From NCBI GenBank assembly GCA_017428785.1, contig JAFRQD010000067.1, positions 1-64,000 of the forward strand: 64,000 nt of DNA, in the 5' to 3' direction. The notes beneath the pieces are model-generated. The model was given only the letters and a program-made list of their open reading frames with translations, searched no databases and was not told where the DNA came from. The stretch comes from Bacteroidaceae bacterium (GTDB lineage Bacteria > Bacteroidota > Bacteroidia > Bacteroidales > Bacteroidaceae). Below, piece by piece: positions 1-8,404 of this stretch; the first letter of the stretch is position 1, and each line of letters opens with the position of its first letter. The position numbers and the translations under genes were made by a program.

Positions 1-88
1 CTGCATTGCCACCGATACTCATAGCTATTATCTGGTTGTGCTGCATCTCTACTGTCAGCGTGCTGGGCTGAATATATGTCTTTTTCAT
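1..88 (-). CDS. Small peptide (partial), paralogue of the 56-aa peptide at 4539-4709
   Basis: The 3' end lies beyond the left edge of the window. The 29 visible codons begin MKKTYIQPSTLTVEMQ and differ from the complete copy at 4539-4709 by one residue (His for Tyr at position 17); the DNA differs by one base over the 88 bp. There is no signal peptide or membrane helix in the visible part. It starts 74 bp after the stop of the large adhesin-like gene, as the other copy follows its own large secreted protein, so the two are probably co-transcribed. Function unknown; I know similar short MKK-Y-P peptides only as hypothetical proteins of Prevotella and Bacteroides. Confidence 0.6.
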   Translation of the reverse strand, partial: MKKTYIQPSTLTVEMQHNQIIAMSIGGNA

Positions 89-162
89 AATCTTTTTTCC
101 TTTATTATTTATTATCCTTCCCCCCTCCCCTTAGAGGGGGAGGGATGGGGAGAGGGTCTGTT

Positions 163-3100
163 TTATTTAAGAATCTTTTTGCCGTTCACGATGTTGACGC
201 CCTTCTGAGCCTTGTTCAGGCGCATACCTGCAACATTGTAGATGGTCTCGTTGCCATCTCCTGCTTCAACTGTGCTGATGCCTGTTGCATCGTCACCGGA
301 GAATTTCAGTGCGAAGTGCTTGATGAGGCTTGAACCATCTACTTGGAAGTAAGCGCGGAAGGCATTCATGGTGACTTCAGCATTCGGATAGTAGAGCTTG
401 TTGTTAGCGCCCACATAGAGGATGCTCTCGTCATTAGCTTCGAATGTCACAGGAGCATAGTTGCCGCTGAAGGTAATGACATTACTACCCACAACAGCGG
501 GAACGAGGTCCTTCTTAATCTCTACGCCATTGAATACGAGGTCGTCCTCAGTCAGGTTGTCACCGCTTTCCCACTTGATGAGGTAGGGCTTTCCGGCCTC
601 GATTGCTTCCACTTCAGTGAAGTTCAGCGTCAGTGTGCTTTCATTCAAAGAAGAAGATGTGGTATTGAGCTCCATGACGGTAGCGCCATCCAACGGGCTT
701 CCAGCTATAGTTACATCGAACGGCAGGCAGATTGTGTTCCAACTTCCGTCCTTGTAGAGTGTGCGACCAGCGAGCTGAACATCAACGGTCTGTCCGTTGA
801 AAGCATCAATATCGCTTGTGTTGTCTGCATTGTCAGCAAGTTCAACGATAACAGGCATCACATCTGTTGTGAAGCTGCTCAGTTCGCTCCATTCGGTAGT
901 GCCGTCAGAGAGGATGCCCTGTACCTGCCATTCGTAATAAGTTTCAGGTGTGAGACCTGTGAATTCATAAGGAGTTGTAACGTTTTCAACGACTGTCCAT
1001 TCAGACATAGGACGAGTGATGGTCACGTCTGTAGCATCATTCGAACCTTTTAAGTAAACATGGAACTCATAAGTCTTGGCGGCTTCGAAGACATAGTCGT
1101 CATAGCGACCACCAACATTGCCATTTCCAGATGCAATCCACATCCTGTCATCAGCGGTCGGGTTAGTGATACACCAGTCGTAGGTACCGGCAGGGATTTG
1201 AATGGTAATGCTGTTGTCTATTACGATGTTTTCTGTAGTCAAAGCACCATCGGCATTCGTTGGAATCTTATACTCGAACTCGGCATAGGTCGCTGCTGAG
1301 GCATCGCCGCTTGTTGTCAAACCGCCTGTTTCTGGGATGATGGTGCCGTAAGCCGTTGCATCGGCATCGAGCAGCATCTGGTAGCCAGAACCATCGCCCC
1401 AAACATCGCCAACTGTAAAGATAATAGTAGCAGGTGCAGTTGGGTCGGCGGCTAGCTCGTGTCTATATCTCAAAGTGTAGCTTTCCTGAGAACCTGCCCA
1501 GTCAAGTGTGGCACTGGTAGCCTTGACATCGGTGGCAGCCAAGTCAGTAGGAGCAGCTGTGGTAGATGTTGTGGTAAAGGTTACTGGTGACGTCCACCTG
1601 CTCTCACCGTCAGCATAGACAGCCTGTACCTGTACTACATATTGTGTCTCAAGTGTAAGACCTTCGAGAGCATAAGGACTGGTGACGCCGTTGACGGTTG
1701 TCCAATCACCGGCTATTGGAGCAGAAATGGTAACATCGTCGATAAAGAGGAAGTCCTGGTCTTCGTCCGTGAGACGGAATGCAACATAACCTTCTTGACC
1801 TGCAAAGCTGCTGAGGTCAACAGAAACCTGCGTCCACGAGTCGGATGCATCGCCAGGTTCATACACCTTTGTAAAGGCACTGATGTCGGTTGTAGTTGTG
1901 GATACATAGATGTCATAGTGTTCGTGGTATTGACCGTCGTCCATAACCCAATATGTCATGGTTCCGCCCAAAGGTAGTCTTGGCGAAATCAACCAGTTGT
2001 CAACGCTGTAAGCGGATTGAGATGCCCAGCTCCTTGACATAGCAACATTATCGCCGCTGTGGGAAGTAGCTGAATCATAACCGAATTCAGCGGGGTTGAA
2101 TGTTCTCCAGTCTGTGCCTTCGGTACCTTCAGCATTACGAATAGTAGTCCAGCCTTGTGCATCGAGGCCGTTCTCGAAATCCTCGAAGAAATCTCCGACT
2201 GTAGATGTTGCATACTGTATGTTGTAGCTGTCGGCATTGCCTGTCCAGCTGATGTTGGCAGAGGTGGCAGTGACATGACTTGCTGCAAGGTCTGTTGGAG
2301 CAGGGAACTGTACGAGTGTTGTGAAGGAAACTTCGTCACTCCAGCGGCCGAACTCGGTGCCATCGGTAGCACGTACCTTAACGGTGTAAGTGGTCTCGGG
2401 CGTAAGGCCGTCCAGCGTGAAGGGATTGCTGTCGGCAGCGATAAGGTTAGTCTCGTCGCCATTCAGACAAATCTGCCAAGCAGTAGCTTCGCCATTTTCT
2501 GTCCAGCTCAGCTCTGCGCTCGTAGTTGCAGGAACTGCAGCAAGGCTTGTTGGTACAGGGAACTGTGCGAGTGTCGTGAAGGAAACCTCGTCACTCCAGC
2601 GGCTGAACTCGGTGCCCACGGAAGCACGTACCTTAACGGTGTATGTGGTCTCGGGCGTAAGGCCGTTCAGCGTGAAGGGATTGCTGTCGGCAGCGATAAG
2701 GTTGGTCTCGTCGCCATTCAGACAAATCTGCCAAGTAGTGGCTTCTCCATTTTCTGTCCAGCTCAGCTCTGCACTCTTAGCTGTGGGAACTGCTGCAAGG
2801 TCAGTAGGTTTGAGGACAGAAGTTGGTACGCTGAAGCTGAAGTCGTCAACATAGAGACGAAACTGATAATCGGAATAATACCAAATAGCCACATACTTGG
2901 TTCCAGCGGGGAACTCGTATTCATCAGAAAGCGCCCAAGAATCTTTGTTGTTTGCAGATATCTCATCACCCCATGTGAAGGCATTCGGATCGTTGGTGGT
3001 TGTGGAATAACCTACCTTGAATGTCTCTGCGGAAGAAGAATATGTCTTATAATAGAATTGCACAACAACACCATTAGTTGCATTCATTACAGGAGAAATC

Positions 3101-4104
3101 AAATACTGGTTATAACTGGTGGAACGAGTATACGATGAGAAGCGGAAGCAGTTGCTGCCTGTTCGTGCTGCGGCTGAACTGATACCAAAATCGGAAGCGT
3201 TTGCAGTACTCTCGTTTATAAGCGTCCAGCAGGGGATGCCGTACTCAAAGCTTTCGGTGAAGGGCAGATTTGCAATGTCGCAGTCGGTAGTGAAATTGAT
3301 AGTGGCATAGCCACTCTCGCCGCCAGCATAGACAGCCTTTACACGGAAGTTATAGGGAGTAGCGGAGTCCAAGTTTGAGAGAGAGACAGATGTGCTTGTC
3401 ACTGTCTGCTCGGTGCTCCAAGCCTCGTCACCTTCAGCTGCCTTCTTATACTGGTAAGCATAGCCCGTAACGTCACCTGCAGGAGCTGTCCAGCTTATCG
3501 CTGCAGTTGTGGTGGTAATTTCGCCCATTGTAAGGTCTTTAGGCTTGGAATATACACTATTATTAATTATTATAGCATCGATGCCGACACCATAACCGTA
3601 TTTGTCTGTCATCTCAAAGGCAATCTGATAGGTGCTGCTAAGCTCAGGCAGCATAATGCCTTCCACTGTTGTCCAAGCAGTAACAGCTGTGGTATATTCT
3701 TCGAGCAAAGTCCACTCAGCGGAAGATGAGGTACGATAGTAAACTCTCAGCTCGTCGGTGTCGCCAGACCAAGAACGGAGAACATACATGAACGAAAGTT
3801 CTGCATTAGTTGTAGAAGAAAGGTCAATCTCAGGCGTGATCAGTTTGGTTACATTGTCCCTTACGTTGTGCGTAATCAAAGCATTGTAAGAGCCTTGACC
3901 AGCGCCTACTGGTGTACTGGTGCTGTAGTCACCTACACCAACACTCCAAGTGCCTGGGCCGTCGGTGGTCCAACCTGTGGGCATGGCACCACCTTCAAAG
4001 TCTTCACTGAATAGAGTTTGTGCCCTTGCGCCTGTCAGGCTGAAGAGCGCCACGAGTAGCAGCATTGCCACCCTCGTCAGCTTGTTAGTGTCTTTGTGTT
4101 TCAT
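163..4104 (-). CDS. Secreted gingipain/HagA-type adhesin with FN3 domains and T9SS-like C-terminal tail
   Basis: A 1313-residue protein with a signal peptide (about 1-28, ending GARAQ). Domains in order: MAM/cleaved-adhesin-like (about 30-185), fibronectin III (187-272), cleaved-adhesin-like (275-433), two nearly identical 85-residue FN3 repeats (437-602), then an FN3 domain interrupted by a third cleaved-adhesin domain (about 636-795), and another FN3 interrupted by a DUF2436-like domain (about 893-1033; motifs DVWGDGSGYQ and RYDDY). The DUF2436 and cleaved-adhesin domains are those of Porphyromonas gingivalis gingipains and HagA, where they bind haemoglobin and host proteins. The last 200 residues resemble those of the 1129-aa neighbour, and the tail QKGVNIVNGKK looks like a type IX secretion sorting signal. 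A -7 box lies at 4183-4190. Ligand not predictable; the secreted adhesin call is firm. Confidence 0.85.
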   Translation of the reverse strand: MKHKDTNKLTRVAMLLLVALFSLTGARAQTLFSEDFEGGAMPTGWTTDGPGTWSVGVGDYSTSTPVGAGQGSYNALITHNVRDNVTKLITPEIDLSSTTNAELSFMYVLRSWSGDTDELRVYYRTSSSAEWTLLEEYTTAVTAWTTVEGIMLPELSSTYQIAFEMTDKYGYGVGIDAIIINNSVYSKPKDLTMGEITTTTAAISWTAPAGDVTGYAYQYKKAAEGDEAWSTEQTVTSTSVSLSNLDSATPYNFRVKAVYAGGESGYATINFTTDCDIANLPFTESFEYGIPCWTLINESTANASDFGISSAAARTGSNCFRFSSYTRSTSYNQYLISPVMNATNGVVVQFYYKTYSSSAETFKVGYSTTTNDPNAFTWGDEISANNKDSWALSDEYEFPAGTKYVAIWYYSDYQFRLYVDDFSFSVPTSVLKPTDLAAVPTAKSAELSWTENGEATTWQICLNGDETNLIAADSNPFTLNGLTPETTYTVKVRASVGTEFSRWSDEVSFTTLAQFPVPTSLAAVPATTSAELSWTENGEATAWQICLNGDETNLIAADSNPFTLDGLTPETTYTVKVRATDGTEFGRWSDEVSFTTLVQFPAPTDLAASHVTATSANISWTGNADSYNIQYATSTVGDFFEDFENGLDAQGWTTIRNAEGTEGTDWRTFNPAEFGYDSATSHSGDNVAMSRSWASQSAYSVDNWLISPRLPLGGTMTYWVMDDGQYHEHYDIYVSTTTTDISAFTKVYEPGDASDSWTQVSVDLSSFAGQEGYVAFRLTDEDQDFLFIDDVTISAPIAGDWTTVNGVTSPYALEGLTLETQYVVQVQAVYADGESRWTSPVTFTTTSTTAAPTDLAATDVKATSATLDWAGSQESYTLRYRHELAADPTAPATIIFTVGDVWGDGSGYQMLLDADATAYGTIIPETGGLTTSGDASAATYAEFEYKIPTNADGALTTENIVIDNSITIQIPAGTYDWCITNPTADDRMWIASGNGNVGGRYDDYVFEAAKTYEFHVYLKGSNDATDVTITRPMSEWTVVENVTTPYEFTGLTPETYYEWQVQGILSDGTTEWSELSSFTTDVMPVIVELADNADNTSDIDAFNGQTVDVQLAGRTLYKDGSWNTICLPFDVTIAGSPLDGATVMELNTTSSSLNESTLTLNFTEVEAIEAGKPYLIKWESGDNLTEDDLVFNGVEIKKDLVPAVVGSNVITFSGNYAPVTFEANDESILYVGANNKLYYPNAEVTMNAFRAYFQVDGSSLIKHFALKFSGDDATGISTVEAGDGNETIYNVAGMRLNKAQKGVNIVNGKKILK
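2300..2815 (-). repeat. Tandem 255-bp repeat encoding two 85-aa FN3 domains
   Basis: Two adjacent copies with a 255-bp period: the word GTGAAGGAAAC begins at 2321 and again at 2576, and most of the intervening sequence matches base for base. The encoded domains differ at only a few residues. The period is a multiple of three, so the frame is preserved. This points to a recent unequal duplication inside the adhesin gene. Confidence 0.85.
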
Positions 4105-4182
4105 TGTTTAATGAATTAAGTTAATAATATATTATATATATAATGTATATTGCGATGTGATGTAACCGACACTATCCGCATG

Positions 4183-4190
4183 CAAAGTTA
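4183..4190 (-). promoter_or_regulatory. -7 promoter box of the adhesin-like gene
   Basis: Reads TAACTTTG on the minus strand, matching the Bacteroidota -7 consensus TAnnTTTG. It is about 80 bp upstream of the start codon at 4104. I see no good -33 TTTG at 19-21 bp, so the site may be weak or need an activator. Confidence 0.5.
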
Positions 4191-4314
4191 AGGAAAAAAG
4201 TTAAACTGTAATGCGTTTTTGCTGAAAAAGTTACAAAAAAGGCCTTTTTTCTGACATAAAGCACGCTTTTCTGAAAGATTATGCAGTCCATCATACCATT
4301 ATGCGTACCAAACA

Positions 4315-4348
4315 AGCAGCCCGCCAGACTTCTGTCAAGCGGGCTGCT
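4315..4348 (-). terminator. Hairpin terminator of the 8209-4539 unit
   Basis: A perfect 10-bp stem (AGCAGCCCGC at 4315-4324, GCGGGCTGCT at 4339-4348) is followed on the minus strand by the T-rich stretch TTGTTTGG. It lies between the 56-aa peptide gene and the promoter of the adhesin gene, so the two large genes are probably separate transcription units. Confidence 0.6.
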
Positions 4349-4363
4349 GTGTCTCCTGCCCAT

Positions 4364-4538
4364 CTAAGGGCAGGGGTGAGGTAAAAGTCAGAGTGGAGAT
4401 TGAATCACCCCACCTCGGCCTTCGGCCACTTGCCTCCGTCGAGCAGAGCACTGCTCTCCCCTCTCTCGGGGACAGAGCCACATTTAGTGGCTCCTCTAAA
4501 GCCCACTCGTTCGCCCCTTAGGGGCGGAGAGAGGGGGC
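4364..4538. repeat. Cluster of short palindromic repeats
   Basis: No gene seen. The stretch strings together several small hairpins, for example CGGCCTTCGGCC, GAGCCAC/GTGGCTC and CGCCCCTTAGGGGCG, with runs of C and G. The same type of sequence recurs at about 115-160, 12720-12765, 18580-18640, 41610-41640, 58390-58450 and 60410-60545. It resembles REP-type repetitive palindromes. Confidence 0.6.
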
Positions 4539-4709
4539 TTACCATTCCTCGTCCCAAATGTTGGTTTCTTTTACACGAGGATGTTCTGTGCCGTCACCGG
4601 GCTGTGGAGTCGGATCGAAGCCTGCATTGCCACCGATACTCATAGCTATTATCTGGTTGTACTGCATCTCTACTGTCAGCGTGCTGGGCTGAATATATGT
4701 CTTTTTCAT
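4539..4709 (-). CDS. 56-aa small peptide of unknown function
   Basis: Begins MKKTYIQPSTLTVEMQ and ends ETNIWDEEW; the middle is rich in Gly, Pro and Asp, and the C-terminus is acidic and aromatic. There is no signal peptide, lipobox or Cys. It starts 110 bp after the stop of the 1129-aa secreted protein and is followed by a terminator, so the two probably form one transcription unit. A copy with 87 of 88 identical bases in the visible part follows the other large secreted protein at 1-88. The conserved pairing suggests a linked role, but nothing in the sequence shows what it is. It could be a regulatory, chaperone-like or precursor peptide. Confidence 0.6.
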   Translation of the reverse strand: MKKTYIQPSTLTVEMQYNQIIAMSIGGNAGFDPTPQPGDGTEHPRVKETNIWDEEW

Positions 4710-4739
4710 TGCTTCTTCAAATTAAGAATTAATAATTAA

Positions 4740-4819
4740 GAAATAAGAATTAGAAGAGGACCTTGGCTTTGCCGAGATTGCTCACGCTCGATAAAGCATG
4801 AGCAAACTCAGCTTTATTC
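4740..4819. repeat. Short inverted repeat between the 1129-aa gene and the 56-aa gene
   Basis: Contains TGCTCACGC and GCATGAGCA as near-perfect arms about 8 bases apart, in a stretch also rich in AATTAAGAA-like words. It could be an mRNA processing or attenuation hairpin between the large and small genes; function not shown. Confidence 0.35.
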
Positions 4820-7800
4820 TCACTTTATCGCAATCTTCTTTCCGTTCACGATGTTGACGCCCTTTTGGGGCTTGTTCAAGCGCTGACCTGCAATGTTGTA
4901 GATGGCACCTTCTGTTGTCTGTTGTCCGTTGGCGATTGTCTCAATTGCTGTGGGATTGTCATCCCCGAAGTCCACAACAAATTGCTTGATGCTGTTAGAT
5001 TCAGCCACTTGGAAGTAAGCGCGGAAGGCATTCATGGTGACATTAGCACTCGGATAGTAGAGCTGGTTGCTTGCGCCTACATAGAGGATGCTCCTGTCGT
5101 TAGCTTCGAATGTCACAGGAGCATAGGTGCCGCTGAAGGTAATGGCGTTACCTACGCTGGCAGGAGTGAGCCCCTGCTTAATCTCTATGCCACTGAATAC
5201 AGGATTGGAGATGTTGACATCCGTCGCCCCTTGGCTGTCATCGCTTTCCCACTTGATGAGGTAAGGCTTGCCGGCCTCGATAGCGGTAGCAGTTGTGAAG
5301 TTCAGCGTCAGTGTGCTTGCAGTCAAAGAAGACTCATCTGTGTTGAGTTCCATAACTGTAGCGCCTGCCAACGGGCTGTCATCTATTGTCACATCGAACG
5401 GCAGACAGAGCGTGTTCCATGAGTTGTCCTTATAGAGCGTGCGACCAGAGAGGACGATGTTCTTGCCTGCGCCTTTGTTGTTGGCAATAACACCGCTGTT
5501 GCTGTAGCTATTCGTCAGGACAATCACATCCATGTCGGGCATCGTGAAGCTTTCGCTGCCACCAGAGTATTTGATTGGTATCGTTTTGGTGCCGGCACTA
5601 TATATGGTGCCGTCTTGAGTTGCCAATGCAACATTGCCGTAAGCAGTAAGGCCGCTGACATCATAGACGGTTGTGGTTGCATCGATGCTCACGCCATCGC
5701 CAAGAGTGATGGTTCTTCCATAGCTGGCATCATAGCCAGAGCTCACATCAACGTAGTCCGTTCCGATGTTGTCATCACCATTGCCCAATCCGCCAAGTGA
5801 GGCGCAAGTGTGATAATTGTTGTATAGACGACCTCCTCTGCCAAGAATAGCTCCTACATAATAATTGTCTGCACCACTGGCGGTGACAGATGTGCCAAAG
5901 TAGAGGTTGTCCCTGATTTCAGGGGTATAGCTGTTATAAGACATATCAACGTAGCCAACGATTCCACCAATTTGCCATTGTCTGATTGAAGAGGCTGTTA
6001 CTGTAGCGCCGCTCGCACAACCTATAACTTTGCCGCCCTCAAGCCGGCCAACCACTCCTCCGATTGAGAGACTCATGCTTCTAACGGAAACATTTGTTCC
6101 TACGCGGCAGTTGATGATGGTGCCATCCTTACAGTAACCGCAGATTCCTCCTGTATATTGGCCACCATATACGGTGAAGTTGTCAAGCACTAAATTCTTG
6201 ATTACTCCGTCTCTACCAACATGTCCAAACAGTCCGATATATTCGCAACCGTTGTAGTCAAGCTTGGCATCGCTGATGGTGTATCCCTGTCCGTCGTATG
6301 TTCCTCTAAACTTATGTCCTCCGTCACCTATACAATAGTATGTGTCGTTGATGGAGATGTTGGCGGTCTGACGGAAAGTAAGGTTCAGGCACTCATTATT
6401 ATAAGTACCGACAAGTACGTTGAGTCTGCCAAGGTCATGTTTGTTGGCGATTTCATAGGAACCATCCTCAAGTTGCGTGAAATCATCGAGTGTGAGGGCT
6501 CGGATGGTATAGGTGGCAGATACGCTACCGGTGTAATCGCCTTGTCCTTCGACGGTGACAGTAGCGGTTTTCGTGCCGCTTGAGAGTGTGCCGTTGTTAC
6601 TCCAATACAGCTTATAGTCAGTTCCCAGGGTAAGCACTTTGCCGCGCCATGTAACGATAGGTTGAGGATGGTTTACGCCATCGTCAATGTAGGGTTCAGT
6701 AGAGAGTCCGCTTATAACTGTGTTTTCGTCAGTGAGGGTGAACCTCTCGATTCGAGTCCAATAGAAGGTCTTTTGGAGATAGCCTAAAGTGTAAGCATTG
6801 CCCGCAAGGTCCTTGATGGTGCCGCTACCGCTGAGGCGTATTGTCTTGAAATCGGTACTGATATCAGTGTCGGGGTTGATATCGCCGCTGAAAGTCAGCA
6901 CATTGGTACCGTTGCCTGTGTCGTAAGTCAAATTGCCCCATGAAGTTTCGAGCTTTACTGTTCCTGATACGCTGACAATTTCGTTAAAGGGGATACTTAC
7001 ATAGATTTTCTGTCCTTTGTGGTAGGGACCAGGAGCGAGCTCAATATCGCTGGACGAAGTGGTTGGTGCGTTTTTATCTACAAGAGTCAGTCGCAGTTTC
7101 AGGTTTCTGAAGTCCCATGTGTCGGAACCTGACCCTGCAGCATCAAAACGTATGTTGATATTGTTTATAGTGGTTGCAAGATTTATAGAGCCTGTGCCGG
7201 AATCATAATCTGTATATGATTTGAACTCTTGTCTGTAGAGCCAGCAACTGTCGTCGTCGAATTCTAATTCACTGACATTGTTCTCTATGTAGACTGCGTT
7301 GTTATGCCAATTGTTCTTGTGGGGGAAGAACTGTTTGTGGGGGTTGGTTATCACGCTGCCGCTTTTCTCATAGCTCAAGATGAAGCATGCTTTATATATA
7401 GAATAATCTCTGGGCCAGTCAACATCACCATCTTTATCGTCGGGGTCGTAGGTTGTGGCATTGTCGGCGAGTATCTGGATGTACTGGTATCCGTCGGCTT
7501 CCTCTTTTTGGTCGAAATAGACAGTGGCATACATCTTGTATCCAATCTCGTTAAGATATTCCCGCAGGTCAGTTCGGCTATCATAGAGATTATTGGTTGA
7601 CACAGTGTGTACGGCTTGGCCGTAACCGGCGTCTGTTACCCTAATCCATCTATTGGTAGATGGAGTATAAGGGACATCGATATATTTGTTGCTGCTGATG
7701 CCTGACATCATCGTGCCGCTGCTGTTGAAATAAACGAGATTGTTGACTGACTGGTTAACATAGGTATCAGTATGCGTGAATACGCTGTGATAGCCGATGT

Positions 7801-8209
7801 TGTGGCTTGCGGAGGTTATAGGGTAGCCATCGGCGTCCATCAGTTCGAAGATATAGCTGCGGGTGTTGCTTTGGTAGAAGTACTTCCTCTCCATCGATGT
7901 GTACCTTGGCTCCGTCACTTCGACTGTCTTCGTGGTTTCATTCACATCGAAGGTGAGCGATCCATTGACAGGAGTGAAGTTCTTGTTCTGTAATGCCGCC
8001 TTGCCCACGGTGCGATAATGCACAGTCTCACTCTTGCTCGCATCTGTTCTACGGATTGTAAAGGTTGTGGTGACATCCGAAGTCGAAGAGTTGTAGTCAC
8101 CTGAAGAACTTGCTGAGATGGTGAAACCAGCCCATGCTGTTTGCCCCACAGCGAATGCTGCTATTGTCAGCGCTGCTGCAAGGACTTTGTGTTTGATGTT
8201 GCTGTTCAT
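4820..8209 (-). CDS. Large secreted protein with GLUG-like repeats and T9SS-like C-terminal tail
   Basis: 1129 residues with a signal peptide (about 1-28, ending TAWAG). The N-terminus resembles a Calx-beta-like strand-rich domain. The middle has Ig-like bacterial surface segments (around 380-560), followed by GLUG-like repeats (about 640-810; phrases GLFGHVG, TGGICGYCKDG, IGGVVGRLEGG, IGGIVGYVD). The last 200 residues are close to those of the 1313-aa adhesin (starting GRTLYKDNSWNT) and end with QKGVNIVNGKK, a T9SS sorting-like tail. It is divergent from a membrane-bound AraC-type regulator, with repeated operator-like sites between them. No catalytic motif seen; probably a cell-surface structural or adhesive protein. 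Confidence 0.8.
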   Translation of the reverse strand: MNSNIKHKVLAAALTIAAFAVGQTAWAGFTISASSSGDYNSSTSDVTTTFTIRRTDASKSETVHYRTVGKAALQNKNFTPVNGSLTFDVNETTKTVEVTEPRYTSMERKYFYQSNTRSYIFELMDADGYPITSASHNIGYHSVFTHTDTYVNQSVNNLVYFNSSGTMMSGISSNKYIDVPYTPSTNRWIRVTDAGYGQAVHTVSTNNLYDSRTDLREYLNEIGYKMYATVYFDQKEEADGYQYIQILADNATTYDPDDKDGDVDWPRDYSIYKACFILSYEKSGSVITNPHKQFFPHKNNWHNNAVYIENNVSELEFDDDSCWLYRQEFKSYTDYDSGTGSINLATTINNINIRFDAAGSGSDTWDFRNLKLRLTLVDKNAPTTSSSDIELAPGPYHKGQKIYVSIPFNEIVSVSGTVKLETSWGNLTYDTGNGTNVLTFSGDINPDTDISTDFKTIRLSGSGTIKDLAGNAYTLGYLQKTFYWTRIERFTLTDENTVISGLSTEPYIDDGVNHPQPIVTWRGKVLTLGTDYKLYWSNNGTLSSGTKTATVTVEGQGDYTGSVSATYTIRALTLDDFTQLEDGSYEIANKHDLGRLNVLVGTYNNECLNLTFRQTANISINDTYYCIGDGGHKFRGTYDGQGYTISDAKLDYNGCEYIGLFGHVGRDGVIKNLVLDNFTVYGGQYTGGICGYCKDGTIINCRVGTNVSVRSMSLSIGGVVGRLEGGKVIGCASGATVTASSIRQWQIGGIVGYVDMSYNSYTPEIRDNLYFGTSVTASGADNYYVGAILGRGGRLYNNYHTCASLGGLGNGDDNIGTDYVDVSSGYDASYGRTITLGDGVSIDATTTVYDVSGLTAYGNVALATQDGTIYSAGTKTIPIKYSGGSESFTMPDMDVIVLTNSYSNSGVIANNKGAGKNIVLSGRTLYKDNSWNTLCLPFDVTIDDSPLAGATVMELNTDESSLTASTLTLNFTTATAIEAGKPYLIKWESDDSQGATDVNISNPVFSGIEIKQGLTPASVGNAITFSGTYAPVTFEANDRSILYVGASNQLYYPSANVTMNAFRAYFQVAESNSIKQFVVDFGDDNPTAIETIANGQQTTEGAIYNIAGQRLNKPQKGVNIVNGKKIAIK

Positions 8210-8261
8210 GTTGTTTTGTTTTTGTTTATAATGTTATATTCTTTTCGCTCTTTCTTGCCTG

Positions 8262-8269
8262 CAAAATTA
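8262..8269 (-). promoter_or_regulatory. -7 promoter box of the 1129-aa secreted protein gene
   Basis: Reads TAATTTTG on the minus strand (consensus TAnnTTTG), about 55 bp before the start codon. There is no TTTG at the -33 spacing. Instead the first of the CATTnC...GTACAAAA repeats ends next to that position, as expected for a promoter that depends on an activator. Confidence 0.5.
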
Positions 8270-8290
8270 TGGGTTTTCATCGAGAACGGG

Positions 8291-8374
8291 CATTACTTTT
8301 CGTACAAAAACATTGCCTTCGGTACAGAAAACATTGCTTTTAGTACAAATTTATATTTTGTACGATTGGCAATG
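8291..8374. promoter_or_regulatory. Operator array: three 20-21-bp direct repeats plus one inverted copy
   Basis: Three head-to-tail copies (8291-8310, 8311-8331, 8332-8352) share CATTGC, five or so variable bases, then GTACAAAA. A fourth copy is inverted (8353-8374), so copies three and four form a large palindrome with arms CATTGC...GTACAAA and TTTGTAC...GCAATG. The 21-bp period is two helical turns. The array lies between two divergent promoters; the inverted copy covers the -33 region of the AraC-type gene. This is what a binding site for a dimeric or two-HTH regulator looks like. Confidence 0.65.
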
Positions 8375-8396
8375 TTTTAAAAATGTTGTACCTTTG
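8366..8396 (+). promoter_or_regulatory. Promoter of the AraC-type regulator gene
   Basis: -33 element TTGG (8366-8369), 19-bp spacer, -7 element TACCTTTG (8389-8396); the start codon is at 8405. The start site would fall very close to the ATG, giving a very short leader. The -33 lies inside the inverted operator copy, so self-repression is plausible. Confidence 0.6.
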
Positions 8397-8404
8397 CATA
8401 AAAT

